Assembly: GCA_002778195.1 (NCBI GenBank)
Contig: PCDI01000010.1
Coordinates: forward strand, 248,001 to 312,000
Length of the DNA: 64,000 nt
Direction: 5' to 3'
Source of the DNA: Raffaelea ambrosiae
Taxonomy: Eukaryota > Ascomycota > Sordariomycetes > Ophiostomatales > Ophiostomataceae
Shown piece by piece: positions 42,323 to 54,761 of this stretch (the first letter of the stretch is position 1; every line of letters begins with the position of its first letter). A program made the position numbers and the translations under genes. The notes below the pieces were generated by a model that did not search any database, was not told the DNA's origin, and saw only the letters and a list, made by a program, of their open reading frames with translations.

Positions 42323-43982
42323 ATGGCTTCCAGCCCCAAAGCATTGTCAAACTCCACAATGTCCTCCAACTACAAGTCCTTCACAATAAAAGTACCCACC
42401 TTCTCGCGGACTAAGCAAGACGTACTGCCGACTCATGTAGAGGCGTCGGAAGAGGGCGCTACGAGCGGGCACGAAGCAGAATCGTCCAAGGTCGAGGCAA
42501 ACGACACAAAGAAGGACGCCAAGGACGCCAAGGACGACAATCACGACGATGACAACGACAACACCAACAACGACAGGGTAGAAAAGAACGAGAAGAAGAC
42601 TGGCAAGAAGAACATCAAAAAAGAAAAGAGACAGTCCAAGCCAGCAGCCAAGAAGGAAGAGAACAGCGAGGCAGCCAAGAAAGAGACTGAGAAGAACGAC
42701 GAGGCGGGCGAGAAGACCGAAACTGCCGACGGAAATGAAAACAGTGCCGCGCCTGAGGCCCCGGTACCTTCGCATGCCAAGGCCAAGCTCTCAATGTTCA
42801 GACTGCCCAAGTTCAGAACAATCGTGGCTAAGCCCCGGGCTGTCGACCCGGGTTCTGCCGGTGCTGCCGGGGCTTCTGGACCTGTTGGGTCTGTTGCTGC
42901 TGCTGGTAACGAAGGTGGCAATGACAACAACAATGTGCGGCTTGTTGTAGAAGACGACGACGATGGCGCCCATGGCGAGGGTGCCGGAGACGAGAGTGTC
43001 CAGGCCCCGGTGACGAAGAAGACGGCAAAGAAATTCAAAATGCCACACCTGAAATCGCCCAAGCTTGCAAAGATGCCCAAGATGCCGGGCGCCCCCCGAC
43101 TCAAGGGCCGCACCTGGGTCGACCCCTGGGCCAACGACGGCAAGGACCGGTCGCGGTTCCCCGTGCAGCCAATGTCGATCCACTTCCTGCGCATCGCCGA
43201 GATTGTGAGGCTGCCCCCTTCTCCTGCTATTCCTTTCCTCGGATTTTTGATCTTTTTTTGTTCGAGCTCGGTCTGCTAACGTGTACGAGATTGTTGCCTT
43301 CATCGTCATTGTGCTGACGGCATATGCAGCAGCCACAATCGGGGGCCAGGTAGGATTGGTGCTGCTCGAGGTGTACAGCCGCAGCAATTTGGCCGTGTAC
43401 ATAAACCAGGGCGAGGGTTTTGGTAAGGCTTTGTCTGCTGTCTCTCTCTTGGTTTTCTTGTATACTAATATCCACAGCCCTCTCGTGGTTCACCTTCATC
43501 TGGACGGTCGTCTACTTCGTCTGGCTCCATCTCGTCCTATGGCGCTACCCGGCGTACTATCATCCTTATGTGCATCTGTCAGTCTTCACCCCCCCATCTT
43601 GTTTCCTCCTGGTTCCTCTTATTTTTTCTGACCTCTCTTTAGGGGCATCGAGACCCTCGCCACCATCTTTTGGCTCGCCACCTTTGCCACCCTTGCCGGC
43701 GAGGCCACCCTCATCCGCGATGTCAACGCCGACATCTACAAACCCATGCCGGGCTCTTACAGAACAGCCCTCCAGTGTGTCAAGGCGGCTGCTGGCGTCG
43801 CCGCCGCCGTCTGGCTTCTCTTCTGCGCCTCCCTTGTTGTTCTCGTCAGGGGCATCATCATACAGCGCCGCCCCGCCCAGACAGCGGACCCTGAGCGCGG
43901 CGAGGCCGGAGAGGCCGCCGACACCAACAAAGCCGAGAACAGCGCTCTAGAGGCCCCCGGAGGTTACTGCGCAACTCAGTAG
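42323..43982 (+). CDS. Four-helix membrane protein with a long charged N-terminus
   Basis: Exons 42323-43204, 43290-43422, 43478-43577 and 43643-43982 give 484 aa. Residues about 1-290 are disordered: Lys/Asp/Glu/Asn-rich repeats (KKDAKDAKDDNHDDDNDN), an Ala/Gly stretch and KMPHLKSPKLAKMPKMPGAP. The C-terminal part has four helices: IIVAFIVIVLTAYAAATI, FALSWFTFIWTVVYFVW, LATIFWLATFATLAGEA, and AGVAAAVWLLFCASLVVL. The layout resembles MARVEL-type proteins of fungal membranes. The acceptor at 43289 is CGAG, slightly weak, but the phase is right. An upstream in-frame ATG at 42260 is less likely. Function unknown. Confidence 0.75.
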
Positions 43983-45236
43983 AGAGGAGGGAGGGAGGAA
44001 CCCCAACGCCAACTTGTACTTGGCATTGAACACGCAATGCCCGTGGCTCTTGCTGTCCCGGCAGGACCGAGACTAGCAAACCCAAACTGGTTGAGACATG
44101 AGACACAAAGTCTTGCTTTTTGGAGGGAGTGGACATCGGATGATCCAAGAAGGGATGGCCGTGTTACACACGGGATTGTTTCTCTCTGCTGCGGCTACTT
44201 TTTTCGTGTCCTTTGGCGCCTTTCCAACTCGATACCCATAGCCTTGTTAGTCCCTTTTGTTGGTTTTTGTCTTTTTTTTTGCCACGTTTGTTGCTGAGCA
44301 GCAGCTCTTGTTATGTCATCATATCATTTCATCCCTGGTAATTGGTATTATTGAACAGCCGTATAGAAATGAACAGGATTCATATTCGCTAATAGTCTCA
44401 AAGTTCTTTTTCTTCTCCTGTGCCACTACGAGATTGTGAGATTGTTGTTCATGACCTTGTGGGTTCATATTAATCAACCGCAGCCAAAGTTCATCCTACC
44501 GGAAATATTTTCTTACAAGATCTGATAGCAGGAAGTTCCCAGGAGAGGTTTGCTCCCCGATTCTTTGACAAGTGCAATGAACTAGAGTAGCCATGGCACG
44601 CAATGTCAATTCTGGAGACCTCCACCTCCAACTACGACCTGGCTCACAGTCTGCGCGGCGCGGTGTCAGAATTGGCCAACCGATTTTGTGGTAGGGCCCA
44701 AATTTGCTCAAAAGATGGGCAGGCAGCTGTGAATAAGCTCAGTCGGTGACAGGTATGTGCTGCGCGCAAAAAGTCGTGTTGATCCGATGTCGAAGCTGGA
44801 AGAGCGAAGTGGAGCATCTTCGGCAACCAATGAAACCATAAATATGTAGCGATTCGATCGTAACTGTGGCCTTCCAGTCGTGGATGTTTCGTCCATCCTG
44901 AACCGTATCCGCGCGTCTTAAGCTTAGTCATGTTCCTATCTGCAACAGCCCGCCTTCGGGCCGTGTCTCTGCCCCCCTGTACGTAGGCGATGTGAGCGAG
45001 ATGCGAATCCTTGTCTTTGTCATTGAATCAGTGAGTGGGCAATACTAAAGTGGAAATATAGCAAACACACAAAACATGTGTTACCGGAGACCTCTGTATA
45101 CTTATCCCTGGATCTAAATCTATACAATGTTGCATCTGCTCCCGTCTTCCCGTCATTCTACCTCGATCTAGAGTCTAGAGATAAAACGGCCAGCTCCTCG
45201 GGCCTTGTATATATATGTGTGTGTTCTTTGTTCGCT
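43983..45236. other. 1.25-kb spacer between convergent genes
   Basis: No gene supported. Frames at 44644-44931 (-) and 44037-44297 (+) have no motif. Confidence 0.4.
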
Positions 45237-46198
45237 CTACTCGCTCTTCTTCCCGGCCTTGCCTGCCGAGCCGCACACGTCAATCTGCCGGGCGACCAGC
45301 CGCTTCGTCGACGCGATGCCCTGGTCCACCCGCTCGGTCATGGGCAGCATCCGCGCTCGTTCCTTCTGCAGCGTCAAGTAGTCTTCCAGGACCAGCTTGT
45401 TGGCGTTGATCTTGGACACCCCGCCGGCGATGCACTGCTGCGTCGTCGCCTCGGGGAACTCGTTGGTGCCGTGCATGACCAGACGCACGTCGTGGCCTTG
45501 CACACGCTTATGGATCTTGTACAGGCAGTTGAAGTCGAGCGATACGCCTTCCGGGCCGTAGTCGCCGTGCAGGTTGCCGATGGCAGGCGCCAAAAAGTCG
45601 ACGCCGGTGCGCAGAAAGTCGTCGACCTGCTCGATGCGGGTGTTGACGGCCTCGAGGGCCATGGGGTCGGCGATGCAGTCGTCGCCGCCGTCAATGTGGC
45701 CCGGCTCGGCCTCGGTGGTGATGTGGCGGGCGTGGCAGTAGGCGACCAGCTCGGTGGTCTTTTGCAGATTGACCCGGTCGTCGTCGTACTGCGACATGTC
45801 GATCATGATGGAGTCGAAGGGCAGGTGGTCGGCGGCATAGCGGATCACGTCCTCGTCGTGGGCGTGGTCGAGGTGCAGGGCAATGGGCACGGACGCCTTG
45901 CGAATGGCGAGGGCGGCCGCCTCGATCAGCAGACTGTCCGTGGCCTGGATGGCCCAGGGGAAGACCTGGATGATAAAGGGCGACTGCTTCTCCTGGGCCG
46001 CCTGCACATAGGCCACAATGTGTTCGATGTTGTATCTATGGCCCCAAGTCAGTCTGTGTCTTCGTTTTGAACTGTCCCGAACAGGGTGTGTGTGACCTAC
46101 GCTACCGCTGCGACCACTCCATACTTGCCCTCTTCGGCGGCTTTCAGGATCTGGTACGTCTTGTTGTTTTCTTTCCAGGACATGGTATTCGATTTCAT
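45237..46198 (-). CDS. Class II fructose/tagatose-bisphosphate aldolase-like protein
   Basis: Exons 46198-46101 and 46035-45237 join across a 64-nt intron to give 298 aa; a second in-frame ATG at 46183 (MSWKENNKTYQ) fits homologues equally well. Motifs of zinc-dependent class II aldolases are present: ALHLDHAHDED (catalytic Asp and a zinc His), AEPGHIDGGDD, GNLHGDYGPEG and VMHGTNEF. The SKINANKLV block is the phosphate-binding end. The family cleaves a ketose 1,6-bisphosphate to DHAP and an aldehyde. Compared with the housekeeping enzyme it is short and belongs to the fungal group often found near sugar or polyol catabolism genes. It is probably cytosolic. Confidence 0.85.
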
Positions 46199-47711
46199 GG
46201 TAGCTTTGATTGGTGACAACACTCGGCGTGTAAAGTTGTATAGAGGTCCAGGTCTTTGCCGTCTCTCCTTTTGTCCCGTTTTTTGTTTTCTTCCTGCAAA
46301 TTATATGCTGATCGCGCAGGCGTTGGTAGAGGCAGAAAAAAAAAGTCGGACCACCGCACATCCTCTTCCATTGCTCCGGCTTGGGACGTGGGACACGAAT
46401 CGGCAAGGGGCCACGCCCAGCCCGCATCCGGAAAACAAGGAAAACAGTCCACTTTTTGCATCTCCTGTCGGTCATCATGGTGGCGAGTCATTAATTTGCA
46501 ACTTGTGGGATTCCCCGTTTTGTGGTAGGTCTTGATCATACATACGTTTTTCATGAGAAAAGTGCCATTCGGGCATGTATGGGGAAGTTGGGGTATCCCA
46601 TATTGCTAGTGGTCGAAATGGACAGGCCAGCCATGAAAAAGCGTGGAAATCCCAAATTTTTCGTTGGAGACACTTGTATGTCAACCTTTGTTGATCGGGA
46701 AAGCAAAATCAGATAGGGTGAAAGGATGAGCTGGAGCTACCCGCATCCATGTAGCTATTAGGGTGGCTCAAACTTATGCACATTCCTATGATTGGTCAGA
46801 AAGTGTATTGTTGAATGGTCTGATTCGGAGGCATCCTCGGCGTCGACTCATCCAAATCCATGTGTACCGGGCCCCAAGAGCCACCATGTGAGGCTGTCAA
46901 ATTGTCTGACTGTGGCCACGTACTGCGTACACCGCTTGGCAGCCACGGCCATGTTTTCATTCTGGCGTGGTTCTGCACAGAGGAGGCTGATATTTCTATG
47001 GCTTTGTATCTGCATCTGTATGTCTCTACTATTTCATGTCGTATGACTTTCAGATATTATTGCGGGTTGCCTAACACAGTAACCCAGCAAACATTGCAGG
47101 ACGTGCCCCTGGCTGAACAGGCAGTGCGGATCATGATAAGCTCGATTCGAAGAAGACGTGCAAAGTTCTCTACCCTCCACACCTCTACTGCAGTACTGCG
47201 CGGTGAACTGCATGGCCATAGGAAAGATGTGCTATGTGTAGTCCATTTGAATCAAACCCTAATGAGTTGCGAACATGCGATTGCGATAGTCATAGATGGC
47301 AGGCATGTTAGTGTAACGATGCGGAAATGGAGAAGATTGTTCATCGGGCGTGCATAGATGGCGAGTTTATGTCCCCGTTCCAAACGCAAGAGACTGCGTA
47401 CAAAAGTAATACATACACGTATACCTATGTGCAGTCGTCCTGGGGAGAATCAAAGTATCACTGGATAGCGAGAACGTGAAAACAATCAACGATGAGCTGT
47501 CGCCTATAACCAAGCGGGTTCTCTTAGAAAGCTGCCCAGAAACCTTATGGTGGGACGCACGACCAAGTCGTAGGACACACGCACACCGGAGTGCACGGGG
47601 AGGGTTTCAAGCTCGCACTCCTGGTTCTTGTCTATCGCCATGCCTCTTCTTCTCCTCTTTTCTGTTCACACGCCATCACTACCCACAGAAACTAACAAAT
47701 CGCACTCCGAC
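46199..47711. other. 1.5-kb promoter spacer
   Basis: Divergent region between the aldolase-like gene and the kinase-like gene. No gene seen; open frames on both strands overlap and lack motifs. Confidence 0.4.
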
Positions 47712-49079
47712 ATGGAAGCAAGAACGAAAAACCCACACAACCCAGCAGGTCACATAGAGCCGACGGAGGCGACGGCCCCTACAAGCCATGCCATTGATCT
47801 TATGGAAGAGGCTCAACGAATCACCTTGGATGAGCTCATCGCCACAAAGAAGGAGATTGGTCATCGCAATGAACGCGGCTATGCCATCACGGGGTTTACC
47901 TATCCCCGTGACCACCCACTATTCTATGTAATGTATCCGCTCAGCGGTGGGCTTTATGAGGCTGCGACACAGCAGTTTATCTTTGATTCACTGCAGGCCA
48001 TGGACAGGGAGACGCGGCAAGACATCCGTGTGTCCAAGATCTATCGTATTGTTCCCTACAAGTACAAAGGCTTCATCATTATGGAGCTTGTCCATGGGTC
48101 GACGATGCGGGAGCTGCGCAAAAATGCCCTGAAACTCGACAACCAAGGCTACTATGCCACAATTGCTCCATATTACAAGCGCGTGTCCCAGGGCTTGCAG
48201 CTCCTGGCATCGTTGCAGCCACCTCCCAATGCAACGCCTGGGCCAGTCGGTGGTGGTTACTTCCGCCATCCCCTGTTTGCAGACTTTGATGCACCTATGA
48301 AATTTGACTCTATCGACACACTGGAGCTTTACATGAACAAGGTATGCGAGAGAAAGAGGATGTGGGTGTGAGTGTGTCAAGGCCGCTGACAGTCCAGTTG
48401 GCTACATGGTTCAAGAAACCCAATTCCACGGTCAAGCTCGAGCGCAAACTTGTGCTGGTTTTTTCAGACCTGCACATGGGTAATTTCATATTTACCGACG
48501 ATGGCAGATTATTCATCATTAACTTTGCTGATGCCGCCTTCCTGCCGCCCACTTTTTTGACCTACACTCTTCTCTGTCCTCAAGCCATGGCGTCCATCGA
48601 TGTTGCCTCGGTGGTGTGCCACGACTTTGACTTGCCTAAGGAAAATTTGCAAGTGATGCGACGCATCTCGCAGCTAACCAAGATCCCGGTATACAAACTT
48701 GGTACGTGTGCGTCCTTCTTTAGAACCCCGCTGTACGATACTGTAAGCCACAATGTACCATGCGCGACAAAATACAATGCTGATCTAAGAACGAATGACA
48801 GGGTTTCGCAGGGTACGTCAACACAATTCAGGAAGCGTATTCTTGTGATGCTCTTTTTTTTTTTGCCTTCCACAAACGAATTCACACGAACACGTAGCTA
48901 ACGATATGTTACCATTCCTGCCCTTTCAGGACCAGGACCGTGTGACAATGGCCCAAGAGTTCATGGCAAACGAAACTAAGAAGATGCGGGAGCAAAAAAT
49001 GAAGGAGGGAAAAGCACAGGAAGAAGAAGTACAGGAGGAAAAGGAGACAGAGAAGAACACGGAGGAGAGTTTGACGTGA
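47712..49079 (+). CDS. APH-like kinase with altered metal motif
   Basis: Exons 47712-48341, 48398-48701, 48802-48812 and 48930-49079 give 364 aa. Exon 3 has only 11 nt; skipping it breaks the frame and loses the charged C-terminus. The fold is that of aminoglycoside/choline-type phosphotransferases: FIIMELVHGSTMREL hinge region, catalytic loop FSDLHMGNF (D234, N239) and a following LFIINFADAAF. In active relatives that last block has Asp before the aromatic residue; here it is Asn252, so metal binding and activity may be lost. The C-terminus is a charged helix (QDRVTMAQEFMANETKKM, then E/K repeats). The start MEARTKNP at 47712 is chosen because it opens after a CT-rich leader; an ATG at 47640 is in frame. 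Confidence 0.75.
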
Positions 49080-50753
49080 CCATAGTACCCATCTGTCTGA
49101 CCTGCTTGTTGCCTGTATCTACATTCATCAGATGCAGTACCAAGACCTGCTGGCCAGGTTTGTGCTAGCTCTTAGGTTGATGTTTTCGCGGAGAGCGGAG
49201 AAAGGAACAGAACAAGCGAGAACTGCAGAAATCAATAGAAAACAATAGTCTATAATGGCTGACTGGAGAGAAGAATAGGGAAAGTTACACAACGAAACTG
49301 AGGGCATCTATTACCAACAAACATACATGCTCGCATCGATATTAGAAAAAAAATAATCAAAACTGAACTAAAATTAAATATATAACAAAGTGAATAATAA
49401 GATAAGAGATGAGGGAAGAGAAGATCACAAATTTATTATTCCCTGTAAATACCGTTGATGTAAAAAAATAAAGAAAATAAAAACGAAAATGAAGGCCGTC
49501 ACCTCTGCTAGCGCGCACACGATCATCGGCATTGCCACTTCCGGAAGACTTTCAGCGTGGTCAGTATGTTGCCGTGGTATTTTCATGATCACGATGTACC
49601 AAAAAATGTTCATTGGCTCGGCAGGTCATGGTACCACAAGCCGGGGAAGACGGGGCCGAGAATGACAGTGGTGGAGCCATGGGCGGGATTCGAAATACGA
49701 ATCAGGTGGTCCCTGCATACGTAAATAACAACGAGGACGATGTCACGATTGAATGTGACAACAAAGCACGCTAAGATAAGGTGACGATCACGACGAGAAC
49801 GAAGACAGCACTGGCCTGGAATGGCCGATGCAAGGGGGGCTTTTGGAAGGGGAGATGGAGAAAACATGGCCGCTTCACAGGAGTCCGGGTGCTGTTGTCT
49901 TGTGTGTACCTCCTTACCAGATTGGTTGATATCGAGCAGATCTGGAAGATCAAATCATGCGGGATAAGCCATGGGCGTCAATGGCCACCGAGTAGGGGAA
50001 CAAGGGGGGCCGTGGGCCGACACTGTCACCTCTCTGGCCTCGATGTGTGAAGAAACTCAGGAACTCAACCATGTTTTCACGGGAGAGGGCGGGGGAGGTG
50101 ACATTCGGACGATGTTAGTGGAGCTCGGGCGCTCAAATACCCCTCACGGCGTTCTAATGGGTGAAGCACACCCGCATCTGTGACGCAATGAGAGTCGTCT
50201 GCCGAGCTGGGTGGAAAAGCTTGGAGTTCTCGGCTGATGTTCTCCTTTTTCTACTTGTTCTCCACGACAGTACTACGCTGGCGAAGCACAACACAACATT
50301 ATATTTTGTGGATTTTGCGGGAACAGCGGAAAAGAAAGCGTCACTCCCAACTTTTGAGTTGCTCAGAGTCCCCAAAAGAGTCCAAAAACCAGCAAAATCT
50401 GGGGAACTTTCCGGCTGCCTAGTCTGGCCTTTCGGCCCGCCTCGCGTTGTATCACAGTTTCCAATAGTTCTCTATTTTCTACATATTCCAATGGCATCCC
50501 TTATACACGAGAAGAAACCTCGGTACTCGCGCAATTGCCATGCGAACGCAACAATAGAATGCCGGGCGTCGCCGACAGAGCTCGTAGACGGTACACAAGT
50601 ACACCCTCTTGGAGCACAACGGGGTTTTGCAGCACTGTCCAGAAAGAGTATAAAACACGAGAGAGCGCCCATTTAGCCTCATTTCTTCCTCGATATCTTC
50701 CACAGCATCCGCGGTGAATTTTGCACCAATCATTTCCCCAGAGTCTGAGAGCC
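49080..50753. other. 1.7-kb gene-poor spacer
   Basis: AT-rich at 49300-49500, then GC-balanced. No gene supported; short frames on the minus strand at 49425-49953 have hydrophobic stretches but no consistent splicing. The GH51 promoter and leader lie at the right end. Confidence 0.4.
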
Positions 50754-52850
50754 ATGAATTTTCTGCTGCAGTGTCTGCTGCTGGCCGCTGTGGCCATTCG
50801 GTCAGCTGAGTCGGTGACCTTGTCTGTGGCGACAAGCGGCGGCAACGCGTCGAGCCCACTGCTCTATGGATACATGTTTGAGGTACAAAGCCATTATCGT
50901 ACCCTACTATTAAGAGTCGACTCTGTTCAGGAACTGACCTCCACCAGGACATCAACTACTCGGGTATGCCGAGAGAATTCCTTGGTTGCATCTGACGACG
51001 CACTAACCGAGAACAGGTGACGGCGGCATCCACGGACAGGTCCTCAAGAACAATGGGTTCCAGCCCGGAACCAGCCCGTCGCTGACTGCCTATGCGGCCG
51101 TCGGGGGCAGCACGCTGTCCATTGACGCCAGCAACCCGCTGACGACAGCCATCACGAACACTCTCAAGGTGGCCAACCCGGCGTCGAACGCGGGCACGAT
51201 CGGATTTTCGAATGCGGGCTACAACGGCGTTCCCGTGGACAAGGTGAGCTTCGTTCTAGAGGGGGGCTGTTGGTCCCTGAAGAGGGGACTGGGTGGCTGA
51301 CATTCTCTGTGTAGGGCACGTACTCCACGTCTTTCTGGGTCAAAGGGACGTACTCGGGAAGCATGACCATCGCGCTGGTCTCGTCGGGCGGCCTGGTTTT
51401 CGGGTCTGTCAACGTCTCGGTCACGTCCACGTCGTCCAAGTTCACGTACGTGGAGACGAAGCAGCTCGTCGTCGACCAGTCGTCAGCGGTCCAGAACAAT
51501 ACATGGCAGCTGACCTACGACGCCACGGCCGCCACCGACGGCTCTCTCAACTTTGGCCTGCCGCAGCTCTTCCCGGCCACGTACAAGGACCGGCCCAACG
51601 GCCTGCGCAACGACGTCGCGTCGTTCCTGGAGGCCGTGGGAGGCTCCTTCCTGCGGTGGCCCGGCGGCAACAACCTCGAGGGCAACTCCGTGGCCACGCG
51701 GTGGGCGTGGAACGCGACCATTGGGCCCGTCGAGGACCGCCGCGGCCACCAGGGCACGTGGGGGTACGTCAACACGGACGCCCTGGGCCTCCTGGAGTAC
51801 CTCTACTGGACGGAGGACATGGGCCTCGCCAATGTGCTGGCCGTCTGGGCCGGCCACGCGCTGGACGGCACCGTGCTGACGGGCGACGCCCTGGCGCCCT
51901 ATGTCGACGACATCCTCGACGAGCTCGAGTTCGTCCTGGGCGACGCCGCGTCGACGCCGTACGGCGCCCTGCGCGCCGCCTACGGCCACCCGGCGCCGTT
52001 CACGGTCGACGCGATCGAGGTCGGCAACGAGGAGGACCTGTCGGGCGGCTGCGGCACGTACCCGACGCGCTTCACGCAGATCTACGACGCCATCCACGCC
52101 GCCTACCCGGACATGGTCGTCATTGCCGCCACCAGCAACGCGGCCTGCCTGCCCAGCCCGCTGCCGGCCGGCGTCTGGACCGACACGCACCACTACGCGC
52201 GGCCCGACCAGTTCGTCGCGCTGTTCAGCGAGTGGGACCACTGGCCGCGCGACCAGCCCGTGCTGGTGGGCGAGTACGCCAGCACGAGCAACAACGCCGG
52301 CGCCGCGACGTACTGGACCAACATGGTCGGCTCGTGCGCCGAGGCCGTCTACATGATCGGCATGGAGCGCAACTCGGACGTCGTGCGCATGGCCAGCTTT
52401 GCGCCCCTGCTCGAGCACTTTGACCTGGCCCAGTGGAGCCCGGACCTGTTTGGCCTCGACGCGTCGGCCGGCTCGCTGACGGGCTCGACGTCGTACTACG
52501 TGCAGCAGCTCTTTGCGACGCACCGCGGCACCACGATCCGCGCCGTGGCTGCCGACGCCGGCTTCGGGCCGGTGTACTGGGTGGCGTCGGAAAACACCGA
52601 CACGGGCCACTACTACGTCAAGCTGGCCAACTACGGCACCGCCGCCGAGACCGTGACGGTCCGGGTGCCCGGCGCGCGCTTCACGGCGGCCGCGGCCACG
52701 CTGCACCTGCTGAGCGGCGACCCGACGGTCAGCAACTACCCGCACGACGTCTCCATCATGCCGACGCAAGCGGCCGTCACGGGCAACGCCGACGACGGGT
52801 ACATCGTTAGCCTGCCCGCGTATGCTGTTGCGGTGCTGGACCTGTCGTAG
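50754..52850 (+). CDS. Secreted GH51 alpha-L-arabinofuranosidase
   Basis: Exons 50754-50882, 50948-50963, 51017-51243 and 51315-52850 give 635 aa; exon 2 has 16 nt. The signal peptide is at about 1-20 (LLQCLLLAAVAIRSAES). Splicing builds LLYGYMFEDINYSGDGGIHG, the characteristic GH51 start. A carbohydrate-binding-like domain follows, then the catalytic barrel with FLRWPGGNNLEG, the acid/base Glu in EVGNEEDLSGG (about 362) and the nucleophile Glu in VLVGEYAS (about 443). The C-terminal domain is beta-rich. It removes arabinose from arabinan and arabinoxylan outside the cell, matching the plant-wall theme of the tannase/feruloyl esterase at 32 kb. Confidence 0.92.
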
Positions 52851-53396
52851 AACGGGGGCTCTGTTGTTGATAAGCCAAGCAGAGCGTGGCATTTGGACGC
52901 TCCGGGTTTTGCTTGTTCTTTTCTTGCTGAGAAACAAAATCAACAGGCGAAACGAAGAAAGCAACTGTCTGTGCACTAGTCAATCCCGTTTGTATGTTGT
53001 CAAAGGACCTATTCAAGAACAGAAAAACGTGTTGGTATTTTGACCTTGCGATCCTCGTTCCACATTGAGACTGTTGGCCTGAAAAAGCGTGACGTTGTGG
53101 TTGAAAAATGGTAGTGTTTGATTGTGAGTCTAATAAATTCTCTTCGTCTTCCCGGGTGTTAGCGTAGAGTATGGCATGCCTGGATGTAAAAAAAATCGCG
53201 CTGCAAACCATCTGGAAAAGCAAAAGACGAACACGAGAGTAACGAATAAAGCGAAAGAACGAAAAGAAGAAAACAATGTTGCTGAACTAGAGATGGAATG
53301 TATCACTAGACTGTCCGCAAACGGTGCAAAAAGGCCCGCCTGGTCCATCTTGGCCATGTATGTACGCTGTCACACTCTCCGAGGGCCATGGCCCTG
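52851..53396. other. Spacer between convergent genes; no gene seen
   Basis: 546 nt of AT-richer sequence between the two stop codons. Only 3' UTRs expected. Confidence 0.4.
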
Positions 53397-54761
53397 TCAA
53401 AGCCGACCCGTCACCACGGGAAAGTCGAACAGACAGCGGGGGAATTTTCGGTCGTCGACGTCCGCGTCGAGAAACTCGTCAAAGTCAACGGAGCCACCGC
53501 CGGCGTTCTGGCACTCGACCGCATTGCCGACGACGTCATTGAAGTCCAGACCGATGTCTCGGAGAAAAAAGATGTTGTTGGCTTGCGGGGCGTCTTCGAT
53601 GAAGGCCTGGTCCGGCTGCCCGGGCTCCCCGGTGACGCCGATGCGGAAGAAGCCGCAGCCATTGGCCAAGAACACGCCGTGCTGGCCGTTCTGGCAGTTG
53701 CCTTTGCGATCCGGGTCCTCGATCGGCGTCGTGTCGACGGTGACGGCGTAGTTGAGGACCTTGAGCATGCGCGAGACGAGCCACGCCTGCATCTGGAACT
53801 GGATCTGCCGGGCGGTGCCGTCCACGTCGGGCACGTCGTCGAGGAAGACGCCGTGCTGGGCGTGGAGAAAGGCGCTGGTGCTCGTCACCTGCTCCTCGGG
53901 CACCACCTTGGGGTCCTGGCTGGCGCCAAAGATGTTGCTCTGCAGCTTGAGGATCCGCCGCTGGGCGCCGTCCACAATGTACTGGAACTGCAGCGCCATC
54001 TGGTCCCGGTTGGCGGCCGTCTCGATCTGGATCTCCTCGTTGTTCTCCAGCACGCTCACAATGTCCTTGCTGTCGTCTTTGAGGTCGGACTTGGTCGCCT
54101 TGAGCACGATCCGCATCTTCTTGGCAAACTTGGTGGCCGCCTTGATCTCGCCGCCCACGGGCAGAATGTCCGTGACCAGGTCCGCCAGCAGGTTGAAGAC
54201 GGCCGGCGCAATCGGCGCTTTGCGCTCCGCCAGGTTGTCCACCATGCGATTGACAAAGTCGGAGGCGATCATCGCATCGGACGCCTGGCGGATGGCCACG
54301 TAGTTGTTGTGCAGGCTCTGGAAGATGCGGATGTAGTTGACCAAGACATAGCCGGCCTCCGGGCTCTGGAAGTTGTTGCACAGCGTCCCCTGCAGCCCCT
54401 CAAACTCGCAAATGTTGTCTTTCGGGTTGACGGCAGCCTGGAACCCGCACGCTTTGGGGCGGTCGAACGACTGGCAGTCGAAGCCGTCAAATTCGTGCCC
54501 CGGCAGGGCCTGGTTGGTGAAGAAGAAGTCGGGAAAGTTGGTGGCCGTCCCGAACTGGTTGATGAAGCCGGCCAAGAACAGATCAATGCCAAACTTGTCC
54601 CAGTTTTCCTTTGTCACATCACTTTCTGCGCAGGCCGTCACGTGGTTTTGGCCCAAGAGACACAAGTCGCGGTCCTGCAGTTCGGTGGAGTTGAGGGCAG
54701 AGGCGCGCCTGGCCACAAGGGGTAGAAAGAGGCCGCCCAGGACGGGCAAGAGGGATCTCAT
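53397..54761 (-). CDS. Orphan secreted protein, 454 aa
   Basis: Intronless frame starting MRSLLPVLGGLFLPLVARRA, a clear signal peptide with cleavage near residue 22. The mature protein has about nine Cys (DLCLLG, TACAES, DCQSF, ACGFQ, ICEFEG, LCNNFQ, GNCQNG, NGCGFF and others) and a central helical part with VFNLLADLVTDILPVGGEIK. The C-terminal 100 residues repeat ANGCGFFRIG and DAPQANNIFFLRDIGLDFND patterns. I do not recognise the family. It could be a secreted enzyme, a wall protein or an effector. The GC-rich opposite strand is open over the whole length, but codon use and the signal peptide favour this strand. Confidence 0.72.
   Translation of the reverse strand: MRSLLPVLGGLFLPLVARRASALNSTELQDRDLCLLGQNHVTACAESDVTKENWDKFGIDLFLAGFINQFGTATNFPDFFFTNQALPGHEFDGFDCQSFDRPKACGFQAAVNPKDNICEFEGLQGTLCNNFQSPEAGYVLVNYIRIFQSLHNNYVAIRQASDAMIASDFVNRMVDNLAERKAPIAPAVFNLLADLVTDILPVGGEIKAATKFAKKMRIVLKATKSDLKDDSKDIVSVLENNEEIQIETAANRDQMALQFQYIVDGAQRRILKLQSNIFGASQDPKVVPEEQVTSTSAFLHAQHGVFLDDVPDVDGTARQIQFQMQAWLVSRMLKVLNYAVTVDTTPIEDPDRKGNCQNGQHGVFLANGCGFFRIGVTGEPGQPDQAFIEDAPQANNIFFLRDIGLDFNDVVGNAVECQNAGGGSVDFDEFLDADVDDRKFPRCLFDFPVVTGRL

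Noticed and set aside
51483..52976. 497-codon minus-strand frame
   Set aside because: Antisense of the GH51 gene.
53388..54725. 445-codon plus-strand frame
   Set aside because: The opposite strand has a signal peptide and a cysteine pattern; this frame is Val/Asp/Leu/Arg-rich shadow.
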